From positions 1-11,513 of the forward strand of contig CACZSM010000229.1 of assembly GCA_902783815.1 (NCBI GenBank): DNA of 11,513 nt, read 5' to 3'. The notes beneath the pieces are model-generated. The model did no database searches. It saw only the letters and a program-made list of their open reading frames with translations, and was not told the origin of the DNA. Origin of the DNA: an uncultured Ruminococcus sp. (GTDB lineage Bacteria; Bacillota; Clostridia; Oscillospirales; Acutalibacteraceae). Position numbers and translations under genes: made by a program. This document shows positions 7,086 to 11,513 of this stretch, piece by piece (positions within the stretch are counted from its first letter, which is position 1; each line of letters opens with the position of its first letter).

Positions 7086-7994
7086 TCAATCTCCTATGAA
7101 TCTGACCTCGCACTGGAGCTGTACGCCGGTTTTTTCCTTAACGACTTTTTGTACCTCTTCAATAAGCTCCCTGACATCCTTTGCAGTAGCGCCGCCGTTA
7201 TTGACAATGAATCCCGAATGTTTTTCGCTGACCTGTGCGCCGCCGATAGTTCTGCCCTTTAGTCCACATTCCTCTATAAGAGCAGCCGCATAGCCGGTCT
7301 CCGGACGCTTGAAAACACTTCCGGCGCTTGGTCTGTTGAGAGGCTGTTTCTTTTTGCGTTTTTCCATCGTATCATTCATAAGATAGAAAATATCATTTTT
7401 ATTTTTTCTGAAAAGCTCTATTGTCACATCAAGGATAACATCTGCCGTATCAGAGAAAGCGCTGTGACGATATGAGAAATCCAGATCCTTTCCTGATTTT
7501 TCACATATATTGCCGTCCTCGTCAAGGTAGCGTACACTTTGTACGACATCCTTTATCTCACCGCCGTAAGCGCCGGCATTCATATACACAGCGCCGCCGA
7601 CAGAACCAGGTATGCCCCATGCAAATTCAATTCCGCCAAGACCGTTATTCCTTGCATATACACAAACTCCTGCAAGACTCATACCGGCGCCGCATCTTAT
7701 AGATGTTTCGCTGATATCAGATATCTCGTCGAAATCTCCGGACAGCTTTATTACCATTCCTCTGATGCCGTTATCCGACACAAGCAGATTAGACCCCAGA
7801 CCAATTATAAAATATGGAATGTCATTAGCTTTACAGTAGCCGATAGTCTTTTTAAGTATGTCAATACTTCTTACAACGCAGAAGCAATCTGCATTTCCGC
7901 CGATGCGGAAGCTGGTGTGAAGGTTCATAGGCTCATTCATATAGATATCGGAAGCCCTGATGCCTGTTATTTCAATGATCTCATTTTTAGTCAT
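7086..7994 (-). CDS. murB: UDP-N-acetylenolpyruvoylglucosamine reductase
   Basis: FAD enzyme that uses NADPH to reduce UDP-GlcNAc-enolpyruvate to UDP-MurNAc in cytosolic peptidoglycan precursor synthesis. The 302 residues fit the short type II form common in Firmicutes. FAD-binding landmarks are TSFRIGGNADCF (28-39), GLGSNLLVSDNGIRG (65-79) and WGIPGSVGGAVYMNAGAYGGE (126-146). Catalytic residues are visible: Arg176 in YRHSAF, the proton-donor Ser226 in SAGSVFKRP, and Glu296 in the C-terminal CEVRFIGD. Its ATG follows a CAGGAGAT ribosome binding site. It lies 15 bp after hprK and 16 bp before rapZ in one operon, a grouping common in clostridia. Confidence 0.97.
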   Translation of the reverse strand: MTKNEIIEITGIRASDIYMNEPMNLHTSFRIGGNADCFCVVRSIDILKKTIGYCKANDIPYFIIGLGSNLLVSDNGIRGMVIKLSGDFDEISDISETSIRCGAGMSLAGVCVYARNNGLGGIEFAWGIPGSVGGAVYMNAGAYGGEIKDVVQSVRYLDEDGNICEKSGKDLDFSYRHSAFSDTADVILDVTIELFRKNKNDIFYLMNDTMEKRKKKQPLNRPSAGSVFKRPETGYAAALIEECGLKGRTIGGAQVSEKHSGFIVNNGGATAKDVRELIEEVQKVVKEKTGVQLQCEVRFIGD

Positions 7995-8009
7995 AATAAT
8001 CTCCTGTAA

Positions 8010-8969
8010 TTAAAAATCTACTTTTACCTCAGTTTCCTCTTCCTCCGGATAATCAAGACCCAAAGCAGCAAAAAGCTCTCTTGCGGCGTTATATCCCATC
8101 TTGCGCTGACGGTTATTCATAGCCGCAACTTCAATTATAACAGCAAGGTTTCTGCCGGGTTTTACTGGTATAGTCACAATTGGAATCTGATTACCAAGAA
8201 TTTCAGTAGTTTCATTGCTCATACCCATTCTGTCATAGACCTTTTTGTTGTCCCAGAGTTCAAGGTTAATGACCATATCTATTTTCTCGGACAGCTTTAC
8301 AGAACCCATACCGAATATTCTTCTTGCGTTGATGATACCTATACCTCTCAGTTCAATAAAATGGCGTATATTTTCCGGAGCAGAACCGATAAGGGATGTA
8401 TTTGATATTTTTCTTATCTCAACGGCATCATCAGCGATAAGTCGGTGTCCTCTTTTGATAAGCTCTATGGCTGTTTCACTTTTACCTACTCCGCTGTCGC
8501 CGACAAGCAGCAGTCCTTCACCATAGACCTCAACGAGAACGCCATGACGGGTAACTCTCGGAGCAAGCTCCATATTAAGTATATTTACGAGTGCGGCAGA
8601 CAATGCAGATGTAGTCTCAGAGGTTCTGAGGACAGGTATTTTATATTTTTCGGCAGCGGACATAAGTTCGCCGTATGGGATAATATTTCTTGTAACGATA
8701 ATAGCCGGGGGATCGAGAGCAAACACCCTGTCGATAACATGGAAACGCTGTTCGGGGCTGAAGCGGTTAAGATAGCTGTTTTCAGTATTTCCGAAAAGTA
8801 TGATTCTTGAGTTATCGAAGAAGTCAAGGAATCCGGTAAGTTCAAGACCAGGTCTTGTAAGGTCTTTTGAAGTTATTTTTATTTTTTCCGGGTCGTTAGG
8901 CATATAGGCAACATCAAGCGACAGATCCTTGATTATTTTTGACAGGCTTACAGAAAATTTATTTTCCAC
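8010..8969 (-). CDS. hprK: HPr kinase/phosphorylase
   Basis: Bifunctional enzyme that phosphorylates and dephosphorylates Ser46 of the phosphotransferase protein HPr, the sensor step of carbon catabolite repression in Firmicutes. The 319 residues match the family (about 310-320). The N-terminal domain includes DLTRPGLELTGF (36-47). His142 is in RHGVLVEVYG. The P-loop GDSGVGKS (157-164) is followed by RGHRLIADDAVEIR (173-186), the signature IELRGIGIINARRIFGMG (205-222) and KPGRNLAVIIEVAAMN (270-285). The acidic C-terminal tail is unremarkable. The start is GTG (8967-8969), which fits homologue N-termini; no upstream in-frame start exists and the ribosome binding site is weak. It is the first gene of the hprK-murB-rapZ-whiA operon, directly behind a sigma-A promoter. 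Confidence 0.97.
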   Translation of the reverse strand: MENKFSVSLSKIIKDLSLDVAYMPNDPEKIKITSKDLTRPGLELTGFLDFFDNSRIILFGNTENSYLNRFSPEQRFHVIDRVFALDPPAIIVTRNIIPYGELMSAAEKYKIPVLRTSETTSALSAALVNILNMELAPRVTRHGVLVEVYGEGLLLVGDSGVGKSETAIELIKRGHRLIADDAVEIRKISNTSLIGSAPENIRHFIELRGIGIINARRIFGMGSVKLSEKIDMVINLELWDNKKVYDRMGMSNETTEILGNQIPIVTIPVKPGRNLAVIIEVAAMNNRQRKMGYNAARELFAALGLDYPEEEETEVKVDF

Positions 8970-9007
8970 GATTGCACCAACTTTCTTTAAAAATTCTCTC
9001 TTATTCT

Positions 9008-9035
9008 ATTATACATCATACACAATTTTTTTCAA
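9008..9035 (-). promoter_or_regulatory. sigma-A promoter of the hprK-murB-rapZ-whiA operon
   Basis: On the minus strand, -35 TTGAAA (9030-9035), a 16-bp spacer and a perfect -10 TATAAT (9008-9013). The transcript would start near 9001, giving a leader of about 30 nt before the GTG of hprK. It sits in the 99-bp gap after the glycosyltransferase stop. No terminator is seen in that gap, so readthrough from upstream is also possible. Confidence 0.8.
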
Positions 9036-9068
9036 TACAAAAAACAATATGTCACGGAATTCAACTGC

Positions 9069-10262
9069 TTATCTATAATTCTTATTTAGTTTATAGATCT
9101 TTATTGCAGTTTCATAGGCATTTACAGTAGCCGCTGCCATAGTTTCTGCATCAGTACTTTTCATACTGCTGCGTATTATCGAACGCATTTTTTCTTTTTT
9201 GAATGGTGTAAATCCGGCTATTTTTTTAAGGTAGTCCGTAAACTCTCTTCCATCCCTGTATGTAAAGCCGTTTACGCCTATTCTTATCATGTTATGCACA
9301 TACTTTTCCTTGTCCTCTTTTACAAGTACCGGAAGTCCGCACGACATCGCCTCTACAAATGACATTGACATAAGTCCATCATCAAATGAGCATACATATG
9401 TGTCACAGGCTGCGTATATCTCCGGCATAATGCTGTGTGATACTACTCCGGTGAAATGTACCATATTCCCTATTCTGAGCGTATCTGCAAGGCTTTTCAG
9501 ATAATTAAGCTCTGTACCATCCCCTACAACAAGAAAATGTATATTATCCTTTGGCTTTATATATTTTGCAAATGCGGTCAGAACAAACTCTATATTTTTC
9601 TCAATGCTGAGATCTCCGGCAAATACTGCTGTGACTGCATTTTTCGGCAGACCAAGCCTTCTGCACATTTTTGCCCTGGATTCAGGCGTTGATTTACGGT
9701 AGTCAAAACGACTCTGATCCGCTGCGATAGGTATAAGTGTTACCCGTCTTTTTCTGCCTGCGCTGCGGACAAATGTGGATGCTCTTTTGTTCGAGGATAT
9801 CACGACCTGCGCATTATCTATCATATCGCAGAAGTGTTGTTTTTCTATGTATGTTTTTACCTTCCATACTAATTTTGACTTCTCAAAAGCAAATCTGTCG
9901 TGGAAAAAGTCGTGTATTGAAAATACTACGGGTCTGTGCAGTCTGTCTGCGATCTGCAAGCCCATATACCCTATTCTTGTATCCGTCTGTATGTGTATTA
10001 CATCCGGTCTGAATTTCCTCAATGCCTCCGCTGTTATTTTATCGTTGATATTCGTACATTCATATCCGTATTTATTCTTCGCCCTCTTCGCCGGACACAA
10101 AATTATATCCTTTTTTTCTATCGTTTCTTCGGTATGTAATGTGGAGCTTACTATCAGTACCTCATGCCCCAGATTCGTCAGTCCCTTTTTCAGTACATCC
10201 ACATAGCTGGATATACCGCTTACAAACGGAGACATTACTTCTGTAAATATTGCTATTCGCAT
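9069..10262 (-). CDS. GT4-family glycosyltransferase (GT-B fold), acceptor unknown
   Basis: Nucleotide-sugar glycosyltransferase of the type that makes glycolipids or cell-surface glycans. From the chosen start (397 residues), MRIAIFTEVMSPFVSGISSY opens the N-terminal Rossmann domain. FRPDVIHIQTD (84-94) and SIHDFFHDRF (115-124) follow. AGDLSIEKNIEFVLTAF opens the C-terminal domain, and GLMSMSFVEAMSCGLPVLV (about 296-314) is the nucleotide-sugar site. The first acid of the usual E-x7-E motif is missing there (Gly), with Asp just before it. Several N-terminal residues resemble diacylglycerol glucosyltransferases, but the acceptor cannot be read. An ATG at 10322 would add 20 residues, but it overlaps the promoter -10 box. 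The ATG at 10262 has GGTGAT four bases upstream and matches family N-termini. It is transcribed alone from its own promoter. Confidence 0.88.
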   Translation of the reverse strand: MRIAIFTEVMSPFVSGISSYVDVLKKGLTNLGHEVLIVSSTLHTEETIEKKDIILCPAKRAKNKYGYECTNINDKITAEALRKFRPDVIHIQTDTRIGYMGLQIADRLHRPVVFSIHDFFHDRFAFEKSKLVWKVKTYIEKQHFCDMIDNAQVVISSNKRASTFVRSAGRKRRVTLIPIAADQSRFDYRKSTPESRAKMCRRLGLPKNAVTAVFAGDLSIEKNIEFVLTAFAKYIKPKDNIHFLVVGDGTELNYLKSLADTLRIGNMVHFTGVVSHSIMPEIYAACDTYVCSFDDGLMSMSFVEAMSCGLPVLVKEDKEKYVHNMIRIGVNGFTYRDGREFTDYLKKIAGFTPFKKEKMRSIIRSSMKSTDAETMAAATVNAYETAIKIYKLNKNYR

Positions 10263-10266
10263 CTTT

Positions 10267-10272
10267 ATCACC
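10267..10272 (-). promoter_or_regulatory. ribosome binding site deciding the glycosyltransferase start
   Basis: GGTGAT on the minus strand, four bases before the ATG at 10262. It resembles the GGTGAT core used by whiA and supports this start over ATG 10274 and ATG 10322. Confidence 0.6.
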
Positions 10273-10297
10273 ATTGAATTTTTTTCCAGGCTGTCAT
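10268..10297 (-). CDS. possible 9-residue leader peptide (MTAWKKIQW)
   Basis: ATG 10295-10297 to TGA 10268-10270 lies in the glycosyltransferase leader, in another frame from the main gene. It follows a CAGGAG (10308-10313) by ten bases. It encodes two Trp in nine residues, and its stop lies inside the GGTGAT site of the downstream gene. The spacing would allow reinitiation. However, CAGGAG falls at the predicted transcript 5' end, so translation is doubtful. A short frame like this can arise by chance. Confidence 0.2.
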   Translation of the reverse strand: MTAWKKIQW

Positions 10298-10320
10298 CTG
10301 CCGGACACTCCTGTATTATC

Positions 10321-10348
10321 ATTATAACATATTTTTCTGCTAAAACAA
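10321..10348 (-). promoter_or_regulatory. sigma-A promoter with extended -10, glycosyltransferase gene
   Basis: On the minus strand, -35 TTGTTT (10343-10348), a 16-bp spacer, and -10 TATAAT (10321-10326) preceded by the extended element TGT. Transcription would start near 10314. The leader to ATG 10262 is about 50 nt. The alternative ATG at 10322 lies inside the -10 region and cannot be on this transcript. Confidence 0.75.
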
Positions 10349-10371
10349 GTATTACGACTGCTTCATATCAG

Positions 10372-10411
10372 AAAAAAGAAAAAGACACGGAGGTCATCCG
10401 CATCTTTTTCT
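10372..10411 (-). terminator. intrinsic terminator upstream of the glycosyltransferase promoter
   Basis: On the minus strand, AGAAAAAGA (10403-10411) pairs perfectly with TCTTTTTCT (10377-10385). A 2x2 internal mismatch follows, then CGGA paired with TCCG around a five-base loop. A further T-run (10372-10376) completes a terminator. The stem is AT-rich at its base, so it is weaker than the glg terminator. The pduL transcript already has its own terminator, so this one needs another transcript, which the promoter at 10551-10579 could supply. The A/T-symmetric base could also work on the plus strand. Confidence 0.65.
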
Positions 10412-10544
10412 AAAAGGAATAAAAAGAAAAAAGGAAAAAGGAAAGAAAACATATAATCTGAATAATATATCTACAGTCATTTGCTGACTTAAAATCAATA
10501 CAACTCTCACCAATTCTGGCTTTTATTAACAGGTTTTCCAATCT
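10372..10544 (-). ncRNA. candidate small RNA or attenuator leader, about 170 nt
   Basis: Predicted from signals only: a minus-strand promoter (TTGACA, 17 bp, TATTAT) and an intrinsic terminator about 170 nt downstream, with no convincing protein gene between. The RNA would carry a short hairpin AGTCA-GCAAA-TGACT (about 10475-10490), a long polypyrimidine tract and the terminator. It matches no RNA family I can recognise; 6S RNA, tmRNA and common riboswitch cores were considered and not seen. The next gene leftward is the glycosyltransferase, so the RNA could instead be its 5' leader, with the terminator acting as an attenuator. Confidence 0.4.
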
Positions 10545-10550
10545 GTATAT

Positions 10551-10579
10551 ATAATACACTAATTTATCAGATTTGTCAA
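10551..10579 (-). promoter_or_regulatory. near-consensus orphan sigma-A promoter
   Basis: On the minus strand, a perfect -35 TTGACA (10574-10579), an optimal 17-bp spacer and -10 TATTAT (10551-10556). Start is predicted near 10544. It is the closest to consensus of the promoters in the window, yet no gene follows for about 280 bp. AT-rich DNA can produce such matches by chance, but the exact TTGACA with 17-bp spacing is less common. Confidence 0.6.
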
Positions 10580-10602
10580 TAGTTTTTATAGAAAATTTAT
10601 AA

Positions 10603-10620
10603 AATCTTATCAATAAGGTT
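10603..10620. promoter_or_regulatory. operator-like dyad upstream of the orphan promoter
   Basis: AATCTTAT (10603-10610), CA, ATAAGGTT (10613-10620): eight-base half-sites matching at seven positions plus one T-G. The spacer is too short for an RNA hairpin loop, so a dimeric DNA-binding protein site fits better. Its centre lies about 67 bp upstream of the predicted start at 10544, where activators often bind. The region is AT-rich, so chance is possible. Confidence 0.25.
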
Positions 10621-10693
10621 ATTATAATACTATTATTCGTATGAAATGTGGTGATAAAAAGAAAAAACCATGCTGTACAGTTACTTTCAAGTT

Positions 10694-10735
10694 AAAAAAA
10701 TATCCGCTTCAAGGGTAAATACCATTAAAGCGGAT
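10694..10735 (-). terminator. intrinsic terminator of pduL
   Basis: On the minus strand, ATCCGCTT (10728-10735) pairs with AAGCGGAT (10702-10709). The 18-base loop contains a small GGT/ACC inner pairing. ATTTTTTT follows (10694-10701). It lies 45 bp after the pduL stop. The eight-pair stem with seven T is convincing despite the large loop. Confidence 0.8.
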
Positions 10736-10780
10736 GTAGAAAAAATTGACTGTTTTTTATGCAGTATGTACAATATTGAC

Positions 10781-11350
10781 TCAGGCGATAACCTCACCGT
10801 CAACTGTACCGCTGATTCCACAGGCATTAGCCTCATCTGTATCAATGTGCATAGCCGGGAAGAACTTTGTGCTGACTCTTACAACGACATCACCGAAAAC
10901 AAGCTTTCTGCCCTCAGCGCCGACAGCAACGCTTACGATCTGCTTATCCTTAAGACCGCGCTCAGCAGCGGTTTCCGGAGTGAGGTGGATATGTCTTTTA
11001 GCAGCAATAACACCGTGGTCGATCTCTATCTCGCCTGCAGGGCCAACGAGCTTACATCCAGGTGTTCCGGCAAGGTCACCAGACTCTCTTACCGGGGGAG
11101 CGATACCCAGCTTACGAGCCTCTGTAAGAGATATCTCAACCTGATTATCAGGACGAACCGGGCCAAGAATAGATGCTACAAGTTCTCCCTTAGGGCCTAC
11201 GATAGTAACCTTCTCATTTGTTGCAAACTGGCCGGGCTGAGAAAGCATTTTCTTTACAGAAAGCTCAGCGCCCTTACCGAAGAGGATCTCCAGAGCCTCC
11301 TGAGTTACATGAACATGACGAGCGGACATTTCAACCATTATCTTACTCAT
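10781..11350 (-). CDS. pduL: PduL-type phosphate acyltransferase (phosphotransacylase)
   Basis: Interconverts acyl-CoA (acetyl- or propionyl-CoA) plus phosphate with acyl-phosphate plus CoA. In anaerobes it is usually paired with an acyl kinase for ATP production. The 189 residues contain the two PduL repeats with zinc-binding histidines: ARHVHVTQE (His12, His14), AKRHIHLTPE (His120, His122) and FFPAMHIDTDEANACG (His168). Typical family stretches GPVRPDNQVEIS (63-74) and ESGDLAGTPGCKLVGP (89-104) are present. The protein begins directly at the catalytic domain without the extension that targets some PduL to microcompartments. This suggests a cytosolic, probably acetate-forming enzyme. GGAGAG lies six bases before the ATG. 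It is a single-gene unit with its own promoter and terminator. A longer open frame on the opposite strand is a shadow. Confidence 0.95.
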   Translation of the reverse strand: MSKIMVEMSARHVHVTQEALEILFGKGAELSVKKMLSQPGQFATNEKVTIVGPKGELVASILGPVRPDNQVEISLTEARKLGIAPPVRESGDLAGTPGCKLVGPAGEIEIDHGVIAAKRHIHLTPETAAERGLKDKQIVSVAVGAEGRKLVFGDVVVRVSTKFFPAMHIDTDEANACGISGTVDGEVIA

Positions 11351-11367
11351 TTTTATCTCTCCATTCC

Positions 11368-11382
11368 GCCGCTAAGCGCGGC
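11368..11382 (-). other. short GC-rich hairpin in the pduL leader
   Basis: GCCGC, five bases GCTTA, GCGGC on the minus strand, ending six bases before the GGAGAG ribosome binding site. It is notable in an otherwise AT-rich leader of about 45 nt. It has no T-run, so it is not a terminator. It could stabilise the 5' end or tune translation. Confidence 0.4.
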
Positions 11383-11400
11383 TTTTATTCTTATAATACT

Positions 11401-11429
11401 ATTTTACACCTCATTTCAAAAATTGTAAA
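11401..11429 (-). promoter_or_regulatory. sigma-A promoter of pduL
   Basis: On the minus strand, -35 TTTACA (11424-11429), a 17-bp spacer and -10 TAAAAT (11401-11406). Start is predicted near 11394, giving a leader of about 45 nt containing the GCCGC hairpin. Confidence 0.7.
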
Positions 11430-11456
11430 GCCCCAATTACTCACCCTGCATGGAAT

Positions 11457-11513
11457 CCAACTTTCTTTAAAAGAAAAATAGCCAACAAAAAGGCAAAAGT
11501 TTCGGTCAAGCCT
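11457..11513. repeat. possible edge of a dispersed intergenic repeat
   Basis: The segment begins CCAACTTTCTTTAAAAG and runs through GCCAACAAAAAGGC and TTTCGGTCAAGCCT to the window end. From memory, similar stretches (CTTTCTTT, GGCAAA, GGTCAAGCCT) recur in intergenic repeats of Ruminococcus-like genomes. I cannot verify this here. Its first 16 bases also occur at 8977-8992 in the hprK leader. No gene is visible in it. Confidence 0.2.

Larger units (their letters stand above)
10323..10780. other. intergenic block between pduL and the glycosyltransferase gene
   Basis: About 460 bp, strongly AT-rich compared with the flanking genes and without a convincing protein gene. From right to left on the minus strand it holds the pduL terminator (10694-10735), a dyad (10603-10620), a near-consensus promoter (10551-10579), a polypyrimidine tract (about 10412-10449), a second terminator (10372-10411) and the glycosyltransferase promoter. 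All recognisable signals point leftward. Confidence 0.7.

Noticed and set aside
7539..8009. 156-codon plus-strand frame over murB
   Set aside because: Antisense to murB, where FAD-binding and catalytic motifs are intact; the plus-strand product shows no family resemblance.
10410..10613. 67-codon minus-strand frame in the AT-rich intergenic region
   Set aside because: It starts with TTG without a ribosome binding site and begins upstream of the predicted promoter start. The composition is simple AT-rich translation (Phe, Ile, Tyr, Lys).
10670..11428. 252-codon open frame on the plus strand, longer than pduL
   Set aside because: It is antisense to pduL over most of its length, has no good ribosome binding site and no recognisable domain. 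The minus-strand frame has all the conserved PduL histidine motifs, so this is a codon-bias shadow.
1..11513. CRISPR arrays, tRNA or rRNA genes, insertion sequences, prophage genes
   Set aside because: No regularly spaced repeats, tRNA-like cloverleaf, rRNA stretch, transposase or phage protein was seen on either strand.

Overview
The window looks like chromosomal core DNA from a low-to-mid GC anaerobic Firmicute of class Clostridia, most likely Ruminococcus or a close relative (Oscillospiraceae). This rests on the GlgC/GlgD pair typical of Firmicutes, the hprK-murB-rapZ-whiA gene order, a PduL-type phosphotransacylase, and strong AGGAGG-like or GGTGAT-like ribosome binding sites. The genus is inferred from protein style, not from a marker gene.

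Left part (1-3857, plus strand): a glycogen-synthesis operon, glgC-glgD-glgA, closed by a strong intrinsic terminator. glgD carries an in-frame TAA at codon 114, and the reading frame continues intact on both sides of it, so this copy is broken by a single codon or affected by a sequence error. GlgC makes ADP-glucose, GlgD is the usual non-catalytic or modulatory partner, and GlgA polymerises ADP-glucose into alpha-1,4-glucan.

3878-5260 (plus): an unrecognised secreted, membrane-anchored protein. It has a signal peptide, two related beta-rich modules, an acidic stalk, and a transmembrane helix with 17 isoleucines in 22 residues followed by a lysine-rich tail. Its stop codon overlaps that of the convergent whiA in one shared TTAA.

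5257-8969 (minus): a tight four-gene operon transcribed hprK-murB-rapZ-whiA with gaps of 10-16 bp, headed by a clear sigma-A promoter. It combines carbon-catabolite signalling (HPr kinase/phosphorylase), peptidoglycan precursor synthesis (MurB), a RapZ/YvcJ nucleotide-binding regulator and the WhiA DNA-binding protein. The yvcK gene that normally sits between rapZ and whiA is missing.

9069-10262 (minus): a GT4-family glycosyltransferase with its own extended -10 promoter. That promoter overlaps the most upstream ATG and so argues for the downstream start at 10262.

10323-10780: an AT-rich intergenic block with a near-consensus minus-strand promoter, a polypyrimidine tract and a terminator. 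Together these predict an unannotated RNA of about 170 nt, or alternatively an attenuator leader for the glycosyltransferase. The terminator of pduL lies at the right of this block.

10781-11350 (minus): pduL, a phosphotransacylase without an encapsulation-type N-terminal extension, with its own promoter and terminator. The right edge (11457-11513) may be the start of a dispersed intergenic repeat. No tRNA, rRNA, CRISPR array, insertion sequence or phage gene was seen.
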